DNA from: Desulfobulbus oligotrophicus
GTDB lineage: Bacteria > Desulfobacterota > Desulfobulbia > Desulfobulbales > Desulfobulbaceae
NCBI RefSeq assembly: GCF_016446285.1
Contig: NZ_CP054140.1
Coordinates: 2,585,501 to 2,649,500, forward strand
DNA length: 64,000 nucleotides
Direction: 5' to 3'
The notes below the pieces were generated by a model, which was not told where the DNA came from, did not search any database, and saw only the letters and a list, made by a program, of their open reading frames with translations. Within the stretch, counting starts at the first letter, position 1, and the number at the start of each line of letters is the position of its first letter. The translations under genes and the position numbers were made by a program. Below are positions 19,459 to 27,674 of this stretch, one piece after another.

Positions 19459-20202
19459 TTACTGATGGGTGTGATCAAACTGTTTAGCCCGGATTTGAAA
19501 ATAACCGTTCCGGAAAGCGATGTATGGATCAAAGCTCAATGATTTGGCATCTTCATATTCACCGAGGTGCAGCGACGTATAGTTTACAGAACGCACACCA
19601 TGTGCGGCCGCTGTGGTTAAAACATCATCATTCCAGGGAGTATGGGTTGTCATTGCAAACCCGTCACCTACAGTTCCCGTCAGATCCCGGAGTGTTGAAG
19701 GGCCCAGCAGGGGGACTACCAGATAAAAACCATCCCCCACTCCCCACACTGAAAACGTTTCACCAAGCGAAGCATACACCGGGCTCATTTTAAATTCATG
19801 TGCCGCTGGATCCGCCAGACCAAAAACCCCGCAGATACTGTTGATGACAAATCGTCCCAGTGTTCGGCCGGCATCATGCACCCGACCCTGCAACAGGCAG
19901 TTTACAGCCCGGACCGGCTCGCCCAGGTTATAAAAAAAATTACTGACACATTGACGGATATCTGAGGGTAGCACCTTGCTGTATCCGGTGGACACCGGTT
20001 CAAGGACCCACACGTACACCTTGTCATTGACGTTAAAAAAGAATCTGTTGACCGGTTCAAGAGGGTCGCTCACTGATGACGGTTCATAGCTCTCGTCATC
20101 AAGATAATCCACCTCCTGCCCCCAGGATATTCCATGACAAAAGACAAGTACGAGGACAAAAACGTACCGTGAAAATGTCTGACAACTCTTTCTCAGAATC
20201 AT
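19459..20202 (-). CDS. mlaA: MlaA/VacJ family outer-membrane lipid asymmetry protein
   Basis: 247 residues. Family features are SDPLEPVNRFFFNVND, the VLPSDIRQCVSNFFYNLGEP helix, GRTLGRFVINSICGVFGLADPA, GETFSVWGVGDGFYLVVPLLGPSTLRD and a TSLHLGEYEDAKSLSFDPY end. It removes misplaced phospholipid from the outer leaflet. MlaA is usually a lipoprotein, yet the signal region FVLVLVFCHGISWGQ lacks a normal lipobox (Phe before the only Cys), so it may be processed by signal peptidase I instead. It lies in mlaEFDAC. Confidence 0.92.
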   Translation of the reverse strand: MILRKSCQTFSRYVFVLVLVFCHGISWGQEVDYLDDESYEPSSVSDPLEPVNRFFFNVNDKVYVWVLEPVSTGYSKVLPSDIRQCVSNFFYNLGEPVRAVNCLLQGRVHDAGRTLGRFVINSICGVFGLADPAAHEFKMSPVYASLGETFSVWGVGDGFYLVVPLLGPSTLRDLTGTVGDGFAMTTHTPWNDDVLTTAAAHGVRSVNYTSLHLGEYEDAKSLSFDPYIAFRNGYFQIRAKQFDHTHQ

Positions 20203-20215
20203 AAGATATCGGTGA

Positions 20216-20668
20216 TTATTTATCTACCTGACCAAAGGCAAACTTAGAGATGAGTGACTCAAGATCAACAGCAGACTCAGTATCGACAACTGTATCTTCA
20301 GGTTTATACAGTTCTGAATCACCTCCCAGGGTAATCTGAATAATTTTATCACCTATGATTCCTTGAGATTTTACTGAAGCCACCGAGTCCACAGGGACAG
20401 TCACACTTCGATCAAGCTGCATGCCGACCACGGCCAGACTGTCTTCGTTCAGCTTAAGATGCCGCACCTTTCCAATTGTTACCCCTGCTATCTGAACATC
20501 AGCTCCGACTTTCACACCGGAGATGTTGTTGAACTCTGCATTGAGAATATAACTTTTTGACTCAGTCACCCACGGCACTTCCCCAAGTTGCAATGCCAAC
20601 CATCCTAAAGCCAAAAAGCCGATAATTAAAAAACTACCAACCAATATTTCAATACGGGCGCTCCCCAT
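20216..20668 (-). CDS. mlaD: Mla pathway MCE-domain substrate-binding protein
   Basis: 150 residues. One N-terminal membrane helix (FLIIGFLALGWLALQLG) is followed by a single MCE domain with YILNAEFNNISGVKVGADVQIAGVTIGKV, typical of MlaD. It should form a hexameric ring on the MlaFE transporter in the inner membrane. AAGGAG is 8 bases before the ATG. It is located between mlaF and mlaA. Confidence 0.94.
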   Translation of the reverse strand: MGSARIEILVGSFLIIGFLALGWLALQLGEVPWVTESKSYILNAEFNNISGVKVGADVQIAGVTIGKVRHLKLNEDSLAVVGMQLDRSVTVPVDSVASVKSQGIIGDKIIQITLGGDSELYKPEDTVVDTESAVDLESLISKFAFGQVDK

Positions 20669-20693
20669 TGCTTTATCTCCTTGATCAAGCAGC

Positions 20694-21470
20694 TTACTGC
20701 CCCATCACCATTCGGGCAAATTCACGAATTTCCGGCTTGGAAGAGCAGGAAATCTGTGTTGCATCTGCAAAAACATCCAACTCACCTTTATTAACCAGAA
20801 TAATTTGATCAGCAAGGGTAAAAATCTGTGGAATATCGTGACTGACGATGACCGCCGTATATCCTAAGTGTTGCTGCGTTGTCGTAAACAGTTCATAGAT
20901 CTCTTTAGTCATCACAGGATCAAGTCCTGTCGTCGGTTCGTCGAAAAGCACAATCTTGGGATCAAGTTGTAACGCTCGCGCCAAACCGACCCGTTTCTTC
21001 ATCCCCCCGCTTAACTGAGCCGGGTACTTATCTTCATGCCCAGCCAGTTCCAACTGTTCAAGGGTAGCCGCCACCTTGGTATAAATTTCATCATCTGTCA
21101 GTTTTGTTCGCTCTCGTAACGGCAGGGCAATATTTTCGAAAACGGTCAATGAATCAAACAGGGCTCCACCTTGAAACAACACTCCAAACAGCATGCGTAC
21201 CTCTTGAAGCGCTTTATACCTCATGGTGCCCACATCTTGATTGCCCACCAGAACCTGTCCGGAGTCGGGTCGCAACAACCCTAATATCAACTTCAGGATA
21301 ACACTTTTCCCCTGGCCGCTTCCTCCCGCAATCACGGTGGTTTTTCCTTTGGGTATAGAAAAACTGGCGTGCTCTAACACACGATGTCGTTTACTCCGTG
21401 TGTCAAAAGATTTACAAACATCAACAAATCGGATAGCCGACTCATGATGCTCTCTAATATCCGTATTCAC
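20694..21470 (-). CDS. mlaF: Mla lipid ABC transporter ATP-binding protein
   Basis: 258 residues. Walker A GGSGQGKSVILK, Q-loop LFQGGALFDSLTVFEN, signature LSGGMKKRVGLARAL, Walker B KIVLFDEPTTGLDP and switch His in VSHD are all present. It powers lipid movement with MlaE and MlaD. The start is a GTG at 21470 that overlaps the mlaE stop as GTGA, indicating translational coupling. Confidence 0.95.
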   Translation of the reverse strand: MNTDIREHHESAIRFVDVCKSFDTRSKRHRVLEHASFSIPKGKTTVIAGGSGQGKSVILKLILGLLRPDSGQVLVGNQDVGTMRYKALQEVRMLFGVLFQGGALFDSLTVFENIALPLRERTKLTDDEIYTKVAATLEQLELAGHEDKYPAQLSGGMKKRVGLARALQLDPKIVLFDEPTTGLDPVMTKEIYELFTTTQQHLGYTAVIVSHDIPQIFTLADQIILVNKGELDVFADATQISCSSKPEIREFARMVMGQ

Positions 21471-22288
21471 AGTAAAATTGCTGTTAAGAGATAATCAAAA
21501 ATGAGTACTGCTATAGAGGATAAAACGACGGCCTGGGTCGTGACCTTGCTCACACTTTCCGCACCGAAACCAGCCCCGCGGATTTTCTGCACAAAATAGC
21601 CTCGGCCGGTACAGATCCAGACCACAAGCAAGCCAAATACAAAAGATTTTATAACACCCAGTCGTATGTCATGGTTGGTCACACTCTGTTCCATTCCCGA
21701 AAAAAATGAACCACTGTTAACACCCATTAATTTGACTCCGGCCAAATATCCTCCCATGATGCCGACGACATCAAAAAGAGCTGTCAGGAGGGGGACCGAA
21801 ATAAGAGCAGCTAAAAATTTAGGTGAGATAAGGTAACGAAAAGGGTCAATGGCCATACATTCCAAAGCATCAATCTGTTCAGATATGCGCATTATACCTA
21901 TTTCTGCACACATGGCGGAACCAGCGCGACCAGCCACCATCAGCGCTGTCAGTACCGGGCCGAGTTCCATGATCAGAGTGAGTGAAACAGCCGATCCAAG
22001 CATACCCTCAGCCCCGAATTTATGGAGTGAATAGTACCCCTGTAAACCCAACACCATCCCGGAGGACAGAGCGGTGAAAAAAATAACTGTGACTGATCCG
22101 GCACCAATAAAACCGAGCTGCTTGATCATCTCTCTGAAACGAAACGGTTGCTTCAGTAGACCGACCAGAGCAAAAAATAAAAAAATACCCATTCGGCCCA
22201 GATCGGTCAACACGTACAACGTTCGATCGCCCAAGGCTCCCAAGAAGCGAAGCGGGGCCGGCTGCTGATGCGTTTGGTTGACTTCCAA
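21467..22288 (-). CDS. mlaE: Mla lipid ABC transporter permease
   Basis: 273 residues with five or six hydrophobic segments and the MlaE family core FFTALSSGMVLGLQGYYSL, GPVLTALMVAGRAGSAMCAEIG and MRISEQIDALECMAIDPFRYL. It is the inner-membrane permease of the retrograde/anterograde phospholipid transporter. The start is TTG at 22288 with AGGGAG about 9 bases upstream; no in-frame ATG lies before the conserved part. It is the first gene of mlaEFDAC. Confidence 0.94.
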   Translation of the reverse strand: MEVNQTHQQPAPLRFLGALGDRTLYVLTDLGRMGIFLFFALVGLLKQPFRFREMIKQLGFIGAGSVTVIFFTALSSGMVLGLQGYYSLHKFGAEGMLGSAVSLTLIMELGPVLTALMVAGRAGSAMCAEIGIMRISEQIDALECMAIDPFRYLISPKFLAALISVPLLTALFDVVGIMGGYLAGVKLMGVNSGSFFSGMEQSVTNHDIRLGVIKSFVFGLLVVWICTGRGYFVQKIRGAGFGAESVSKVTTQAVVLSSIAVLIFDYLLTAILL

Positions 22289-22388
22289 TCAACAAATCTC
22301 CCTGTTACTTGCTCTTACCGGATGATACGAAGCAGCAACATCCATGTGCAAGAACAAAATGAAAAGACTGTACACCCCTTTATGCAAC

Positions 22389-22796
22389 TTACCGAGCTGG
22401 AGTGAATTTTGAGGTAAAATCCTCAAGAAAATGTTCAGCCACACCAATGGGATCGTCTGAGGAATACAGGACCATGGTTTGTAAAAACATAAAGCTGTCG
22501 TCTTCCATATGGGTAAACTGCACCCCTGCCCCACCAGCATCTTTTCTGCATGTTCTTGCAAGGATTGTGAGTATCAAGCTGGATTTGCAGCCGGTTTCAT
22601 ACAGTTCCAGACGGAGATCCTCTCCTGTGGGAAGATCACAGGCTTCTTCTAAATACAACCCACTCAGGCTTAAGTTCCGTGCTCTGAATCGACCCTGCAA
22701 CTGATCTTTAACGTAAACTTTAACGCTACGGGTAAAAATAACTCTTGGATGTCTGCGCTTTTCCGGAGAAAAGGCCAAGGCGCCTATGGTTGTCAT
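22389..22796 (-). CDS. PilZ-domain protein (probable c-di-GMP receptor)
   Basis: 135 residues from the ATG at 22796; a TTG nine codons upstream is an alternative. The PilZ c-di-GMP site is visible as EKRRHPRVIF (RxxxR-like) and NLSLSGLYLE, the N-x-S-x-x-G motif, followed by a beta-rich part. It is a single-domain protein and could be an adaptor linking c-di-GMP to envelope or pilus functions. It lies about 100 bases upstream of mlaE on the same strand and may be transcribed with the mla genes. No promoter was identified. Confidence 0.82.
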   Translation of the reverse strand: MTTIGALAFSPEKRRHPRVIFTRSVKVYVKDQLQGRFRARNLSLSGLYLEEACDLPTGEDLRLELYETGCKSSLILTILARTCRKDAGGAGVQFTHMEDDSFMFLQTMVLYSSDDPIGVAEHFLEDFTSKFTPAR

Positions 22797-22924
22797 CTTG
22801 ATACTCGAATAAGAACTGATCAATGAAGTAGCCTGTAGTATCGCATTCCAATAAAATTATCGCAAGCAGTAATTCTCCTGGTATAACTCAGGCAGATGAA
22901 GACCCGTCAGCCCCGGCACAGAGC

Positions 22925-22956
22925 AAAAAGCCGGGGTGAAATCATCACCCCGGCTT
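22925..22956 (-). terminator. Terminator after the split TSUP genes
   Basis: A perfect 12-bp GC-rich stem AAGCCGGGGTGA / TCACCCCGGCTT with a 5-base loop, followed on the minus strand by a T run. It lies about 60 bases after the stop of the small TSUP gene. Confidence 0.85.
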
Positions 22957-23018
22957 ATTCACCGTAACGTCTATGCAAAAAAACTCACAGACTAAACATC
23001 AGCTCAACTCTGCAACAA

Positions 23019-23408
23019 TCAATATACACCTAAAAGGTTAAGTGCCAATAAAAGCAGTCCAATGCAGGCAATTCGCTTCACCACCAGTGGACTGACCCGC
23101 TTGGCAATCTGTGGAGCTAAATAACCGCCCAGAATCGCTGCGGGAAACATGGCCAGAAAAAAGTAGAGGTCAAAGTTACCAAACTGGTAATGACGCATGG
23201 TGCTGATTGAGGTGTTGAAAAAGATGGCAAGCAATGAGCTGCCGACAACCAGATACATAGGTAGACGCAAGGCAACGGTCATCAGCGGCACCATGAAAGG
23301 ACCGCCGCCAAAGCCGAACATCGAGGACATGATGGCAATTAAAAAACCGCCGATACAACCAACCACCATGTTTACTTTAAATTCTTGTCCCCAAAATTCT
23401 ATTTTCAT
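23019..23408 (-). CDS. Half-size TSUP (TauE/SafE) membrane protein
   Basis: 129 residues from the ATG at 23408, with GGAGG 8 bases upstream. It has about four membrane segments and one TSUP signature, GCIGGFLIAIMSSMFGFGGGPFMVP, plus VVGSSLLAIFFNTS. A complete TSUP carrier has two such halves in one chain of about 250-300 residues. Here the other half is encoded just upstream (23435-24673), so the two proteins probably form one carrier. The family exports or imports sulfite, sulfoacetate, taurine and other organosulfur or organic anions; the substrate is unknown. Confidence 0.8.
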   Translation of the reverse strand: MKIEFWGQEFKVNMVVGCIGGFLIAIMSSMFGFGGGPFMVPLMTVALRLPMYLVVGSSLLAIFFNTSISTMRHYQFGNFDLYFFLAMFPAAILGGYLAPQIAKRVSPLVVKRIACIGLLLLALNLLGVY

Positions 23409-23434
23409 ACTCACTTCCTCCTCGAGCGGATTGC

Positions 23435-24673
23435 TTATTTTTTACCTTGAGCAGCTTCTTCAGCACGTTTCTTGAATTCTTTAAGGATAGCCTGTTCTTT
23501 CTTGTTCTTTGCCAGATAACCAGGCGTGGTCTGCCAGAACATCAGTACCGCGAGAACAATAAGGATCCATCCAAAAGCAAACTTAAACTGATCCAAAGTA
23601 ATCATTTCAGTTAACTTCGGACCTATAAATCCACCGAGAAGCATAGCCGCTCCAATGCTGCAGCCAAGTTTCCAGTTAATAAATTTTATTTTAGAATAGT
23701 TATAAATACCGCTGCCCTGTGAGAAAAGAACAGTAGGCGTAACGGTACCGGCAACAATTGTGTGCGGCAGGGCCGGAAAAAGTGTCAGCAGGAGAGGGTT
23801 CATGATAAAACCACCACCAGCACCCATAAGAACGCCAAAGATGGCGACTACCAGGGTCAAGAAAAACGGATAAAAAATGTTGAGGCTGGTTCCGGCGTTA
23901 CCCAGGTAAACATTGGGAAAATCAATTTTATTCTCAAAGGTAACAGCTTCGCTCTTGGCATTTTTATCAGCCACTGCGACAATCTTGTACTGGCCTGGGG
24001 CCAATCCTTTACGAACGTTGATATCAGCTGTGTAAGAACCGTCCGGCTTAAGATCAATCACAGCGGCAAAAACGTTGTCAATCTTGCGAAAACGAGCCTT
24101 GACCAGCTGCATGGATCGTTTGTTATTTTCTTTAGCATCAAGGGCGGGGAGCAGATCACCGCGGCTACCGATGATACTGGCCATCAAGGTTGACTGGTAG
24201 CTGTCGATCTTGGCCTTTGCCGGTACAGAGTATGCCCCTTCAGCACCGAGGCTCTTGAGCAGTTCCGAATAACTCCATTTATTCTTTTTCTTGGCTTCTT
24301 CATCGATCTTTGCCTGCAAATCCTTGGATACAAAAATTTTATAATACGCAGGCATCTCGCTGGTTATATAAAATTTATAAGGTCGCACACCGGTCTCTTT
24401 GTCCGGATCTGCATCAAAACGGTTGGCCCGCACCATATGATCGGCAGCATAGACCTCCAGATAAACCGGCTTGCCGGCAGGTACCTGACCACTGACCTTA
24501 ATGGTTCCGCCATTATTAATCTGTGCTTTGTCAATGGTTATGGTCGGTGCATCCAGCACCGCCGATTGTCCGGATGCCTGAGAGGTGTCTTCGACGCCGC
24601 AGGCGACGTTAACACCGGCAAACATTACCATTGCCGCAACAAGCCATGGCATTATTCCTGTTTTTTTCTTCAT
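23435..24673 (-). CDS. TSUP half-carrier with large periplasmic N-terminal domain
   Basis: 412 residues from the ATG at 24673, chosen for AAAGGAG 8 bases upstream. A signal sequence (residues 1-28) is followed by about 235 extracytoplasmic residues with a beta-sandwich look (TITIDKAQINNGGTIKVSG, GQYKIVAVADKNAKSE). A four-helix TSUP half follows, with the signature GVLMGAGGGFIMNPLLLTLFP, and the C-terminal tail is Lys/Glu-rich. It is paired with the half-size TSUP gene 26 bases downstream. The extracytoplasmic domain could bind or present the substrate; I do not recognise it as a named domain. Confidence 0.8.
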   Translation of the reverse strand: MKKKTGIMPWLVAAMVMFAGVNVACGVEDTSQASGQSAVLDAPTITIDKAQINNGGTIKVSGQVPAGKPVYLEVYAADHMVRANRFDADPDKETGVRPYKFYITSEMPAYYKIFVSKDLQAKIDEEAKKKNKWSYSELLKSLGAEGAYSVPAKAKIDSYQSTLMASIIGSRGDLLPALDAKENNKRSMQLVKARFRKIDNVFAAVIDLKPDGSYTADINVRKGLAPGQYKIVAVADKNAKSEAVTFENKIDFPNVYLGNAGTSLNIFYPFFLTLVVAIFGVLMGAGGGFIMNPLLLTLFPALPHTIVAGTVTPTVLFSQGSGIYNYSKIKFINWKLGCSIGAAMLLGGFIGPKLTEMITLDQFKFAFGWILIVLAVLMFWQTTPGYLAKNKKEQAILKEFKKRAEEAAQGKK

Positions 24674-24843
24674 ACTCGCGTCTCCTTTGAGTCTGTTTGC
24701 TGAGGTCAGCTTGTAACCTCCACCACAAACGGTAAACATAATCCCATACCACTCGGATCATTAAACCCGATAAAAACCTATAATTCACATGCATTTACTG
24801 CAACAAAAAATCTTCTCATCCCTGTGTATCCCTGCAGCCCTCC

Positions 24844-26577
24844 TTAACGCCGGTCTTCAGCGTCTTTTGAATTTTGTGTCAACGATAGTATTTTACGTTC
24901 ACCGGCGTAATCCTGATCGGTAAAACCGGTCATTGATACCATCTTACTGGTTAACTCCCCAATCTGTTTTAAGTTACGAACGATAACTTCCAGCTCTTCG
25001 CGCTCTTCAGGCAGCTGAAGCTCTTCGGCCAGAAGTTCCGCAGTTCCTAAAGCGGCAAACAGGGGGCTGTTGACCTCATGGGCCACAGTGCCTGCCAATG
25101 CTAAAATTGCCTGCAACTTACCACTTTGTAAACGTTCTTCCGCCAACAGGTACTCACTGGTAACATCTCGAATAATTTCAATTACATACAAAATATTGCC
25201 ACTGTCATCATGAATGGGAAATGCTGTCCGCTCCAGCCATCGTTGTGCTTGATCCTCACCAGATGTTTGCAGAAAGGGGCGCATCTCTCTTCCCTGAAGC
25301 ACCTGTTCCACCGGACTGTCTTCAGAAGTGATATCGCACAACTCGGTATAGGACCTGTCAAGTACCTCATCTTCCGGCTTGCCAACGGTTTCAAGATAGA
25401 CCTGATTAGCAAGCACTATCCGCCGACTTTGATCAATAACCAACAACTGATGCTGTAAGCTGTCAATAATGTTTGCAAGAAACTCCTCATGCGCCTGCAC
25501 CTGTCGCATCAACCGGGTAATTTTTTGGTAGCTGCGCGCTTTACGTATGGCCGACCCTCCAACCTCTGCCAAAGTAACGGCAAACCTGACCGCAGAATCT
25601 GTAAAAACACGTGGCCTGTCACTGAGAATACGCAGGGCACCGATGACCTCACCATTGACTTTTACGGGCACTGCCAGCAGTGAACAGATGCCTTCTGTGG
25701 TCATTTGCTGATGGTATTGTATACGTGGATCACGTCTCACATCATAAATTGCCACAGGCTCCCCGTTGAGCACCACCTGAATGTTCCGCTCATGACTGAC
25801 CTCACCCCGGTGCAGATAGGCTGCCGATAGTCCATAGGAAGCGGCCAACTCCAGAAGGCCCGATTCAGGGTTGATCAAGCGCAAGGTGCAGCCTTTAGCA
25901 CCCATACTCACTGCAGCCCGCTCCACCACAACGTTAAAGATATGATCAATGTCAAGAGTGAAATTTACCAGGGTGGAGATCTCCTGAATACCATTCAAAA
26001 AGACCAGCCGCGCCTCCATCTCCTTAAACATTCGGCCATGGGAGATGGCCACTCCGATCTGTTCGGACAAACCGACAGCTAAAGCTATCTCGGCATCTGT
26101 GAACTGATGAGTTCTGCGCGTGAGTAACCGCATAATGCCAATGAGCTCTTCCTTATACAAGACAGGTACAGTCAAAATACTCTTGATACCTTCCTGAGCA
26201 GCTGCTTGACGAAACTGCGGACACGACTCCTGTGCTGCATCTTCATTGTACACAGGTGTTCCGGATCGAACCGTTGTTAGGGTCTCCTCAGTATCGATAA
26301 CTTCGCGAGAAAGATATTCCAGTGAAACACCGTGGGCAGCGCCAAGGACAAAAGTTCGGGTGGAGTGATCAAGCAATCTGATGGTACAGGCATCAACGAT
26401 CAGCAACTCCGTCAGACTCCGCACAATTGTATCCATCACCTCTTGGTGATCAAGGGTCGTTGAGATGAGACGGCTCACCTTTTGGTACACCTCCAGAAAC
26501 TGCCGGTCACGGCCTGGAACGGCTCCTCCTGATGCTCCCTGCGATGCTCCAGTCTGCATTGGCGATTCTGCGACCAC
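24844..26577 (-). CDS. GAF-GAF-PAS sensor with HisKA domain but no ATPase domain
   Basis: 577 residues from a GTG at 26577 with GGAG 5 bases upstream. Two GAF domains lie at about 30-185 and 200-345, a PAS domain at about 365-480, and a histidine phosphoacceptor helix with His500 in LAGTVAHEVNSPLFAALG. Only 77 residues follow, ending in a short acidic tail, so the HATPase_c domain (N, G1, G2 boxes) is absent. It is soluble, with no membrane segments. It cannot phosphorylate itself, so another kinase must act on it or it signals by binding. It is 2 bases downstream of the receiver gene; the stop at 24844 is clean, without a visible remnant. Confidence 0.88.
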   Translation of the reverse strand: MVAESPMQTGASQGASGGAVPGRDRQFLEVYQKVSRLISTTLDHQEVMDTIVRSLTELLIVDACTIRLLDHSTRTFVLGAAHGVSLEYLSREVIDTEETLTTVRSGTPVYNEDAAQESCPQFRQAAAQEGIKSILTVPVLYKEELIGIMRLLTRRTHQFTDAEIALAVGLSEQIGVAISHGRMFKEMEARLVFLNGIQEISTLVNFTLDIDHIFNVVVERAAVSMGAKGCTLRLINPESGLLELAASYGLSAAYLHRGEVSHERNIQVVLNGEPVAIYDVRRDPRIQYHQQMTTEGICSLLAVPVKVNGEVIGALRILSDRPRVFTDSAVRFAVTLAEVGGSAIRKARSYQKITRLMRQVQAHEEFLANIIDSLQHQLLVIDQSRRIVLANQVYLETVGKPEDEVLDRSYTELCDITSEDSPVEQVLQGREMRPFLQTSGEDQAQRWLERTAFPIHDDSGNILYVIEIIRDVTSEYLLAEERLQSGKLQAILALAGTVAHEVNSPLFAALGTAELLAEELQLPEEREELEVIVRNLKQIGELTSKMVSMTGFTDQDYAGERKILSLTQNSKDAEDRR

Positions 26578-26579
26578 GC

Positions 26580-26960
26580 TTACTCCGATCCCTGATCAGC
26601 GTGCGCTGCCAGGACCTTTTCTACTTTTTCCTCCAACTCTGTCCGATCAATTGGTTTTACACAGTATTCATCAGCCCCCAAACTAATAGCCTCACGCGCC
26701 GTCTCCACAGTCGGGTAACCGGTGAGCATAATGGCACCGATATTGGGCTTTGCCTCTTTCATGATCGCCAGAACTTCAATGCCGCTCATCTTTTTGAGTT
26801 TTATATCCAGGATAACGAGGTCAACAAAAGATTGCCGTACAAAGGCGATAGCCTCATCTTCATCCGTAAATGTATGGACGACATGTCCTTTCTTCCTCAG
26901 AATTTTACCTATTAATACGGTCGCATCAAGAACATCATCTAAAGTAAGTATTTCAGCCAT
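26580..26960 (-). CDS. Single-domain response regulator (receiver only)
   Basis: 126 residues from the ATG at 26960; a GTG two codons upstream is possible. The receiver has acidic Asp8/Asp9, phosphoacceptor Asp52 in VDLVILDIKL, Thr in IMLTGYP and Lys in EYCVKPID. There is no output domain, so it acts as a phosphate relay or by protein binding. It is separated from the sensor gene by two bases and is preceded by a candidate sigma-54 promoter. Confidence 0.9.
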   Translation of the reverse strand: MAEILTLDDVLDATVLIGKILRKKGHVVHTFTDEDEAIAFVRQSFVDLVILDIKLKKMSGIEVLAIMKEAKPNIGAIMLTGYPTVETAREAISLGADEYCVKPIDRTELEEKVEKVLAAHADQGSE

Positions 26961-26982
26961 TTCCACGCCATTGTAAAATTAC

Positions 26983-27014
26983 AAACATGTGCATACGTCC
27001 GCATGCACATGTTT
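26983..27014. repeat. Perfect 12-bp hairpin in the receiver-gene leader
   Basis: AAACATGTGCAT and ATGCACATGTTT are perfect inverted arms with an 8-base loop. It lies between the sigma-54 element and the receiver start. On the plus strand it ends in several T; on the minus strand it would be a leader stem-loop or attenuator. Confidence 0.6.
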
Positions 27015-27066
27015 TTGTTAAAAAACGAACCGATCATCGTAGTCCTTATCTTAACAGGTCAACATT

Positions 27067-27082
27067 TGCATGTTCAATGCCA
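27067..27082 (-). promoter_or_regulatory. Candidate sigma-54 promoter of the receiver-sensor pair
   Basis: On the minus strand the sequence reads TGGCATTGAACATGCA. GG and GC are separated by exactly 10 bases, and it matches the TGGCAC-N5-TTGCA consensus at all but two specified positions. Transcription would start near 27055, about 95 bases before the receiver ATG. An NtrC-type activator gene lies immediately upstream. Confidence 0.6.
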
Positions 27083-27187
27083 GGTTCGCACCATCACTAT
27101 ATTCATAAAATTCTTTTAATATCATTTAGTTAAAAATGACATATCCAGCAGAACAACACGTTAATTAATGGATGGGCACACTCTAAA

Positions 27188-27222
27188 GCAACAAAAATGT
27201 TGCAGAGCAACAAAATAATTGC
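27188..27222. promoter_or_regulatory. Two tandem 16-bp dyads, possible activator-binding sites
   Basis: GCAACAAAAATGTTGC (27188-27203) and GCAACAAAATAATTGC (27207-27222) are similar dyads with centres 19 bases apart. They lie about 140-160 bases upstream of the predicted sigma-54 start, the usual place for enhancer sites of NtrC-type activators. The first could also form a weak terminator for the gene ending at 27276. Confidence 0.5.
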
Positions 27223-27275
27223 ATGGGCAAAGAGCTGCGATAGGAGAAAAACAGAACCCTTTGTCGAGAAATCGT

Positions 27276-27674
27276 CTAACGTTTCTCAAGCAGAACTGTG
27301 AAAAGACCCTGCTCAATACGTGGTTGAATACTGCTGAGCAGCTCAGAACTTTCCAGATACGGACAGGGTTTAGCATAAGGAAATTCCCGACACTGCCGGG
27401 GTCGAGCCTCATGAATTGTGCAGCGTTTACTCAACCGATCGTCGGCAAGCAGAAGACATGATCCGTCTTCCTTGATTTTGAAGGTATTCCTGTTCTCAAG
27501 ATAACGTGTCCGCACCTCACCATCACTGATGTTGAAATAACGTGCAATCCGATTGATATCTGCGGCATCAAGGTACAGGGTGGCTCCGGGTAAGCGATAA
27601 CAGCAATACCCTGGACAAAAATTACAAAACGATTTGTTGCGAGCCAATACATACTCGCCTCTCTGACCTGACAT
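27276..27674 (-). CDS. YkgJ-family cysteine-cluster protein
   Basis: 132 residues. The cysteines follow the YkgJ (zinc- or iron-chelating) pattern: CNFCPGYCCYRL near the N-terminus, then CLLL, CTIHEARPRQCREFPYAKPCPY. Function of the family is unknown; metal binding is inferred. Its ATG overlaps the stop of the NtrC-type gene (TGATG), so the two are translated together. A second cysteine-cluster domain of the same kind is fused to the phosphatase upstream. Confidence 0.85.
   Translation of the reverse strand: MSGQRGEYVLARNKSFCNFCPGYCCYRLPGATLYLDAADINRIARYFNISDGEVRTRYLENRNTFKIKEDGSCLLLADDRLSKRCTIHEARPRQCREFPYAKPCPYLESSELLSSIQPRIEQGLFTVLLEKR

Larger units (their letters stand above)
26961..27275. 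other. Regulatory intergenic region upstream of the receiver gene
   Basis: About 315 bases with no gene. From right to left it holds two tandem 16-bp dyads (27188-27222), a sigma-54 type element (27067-27082) and a strong hairpin (26983-27014) in the presumed leader. Confidence 0.6.
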
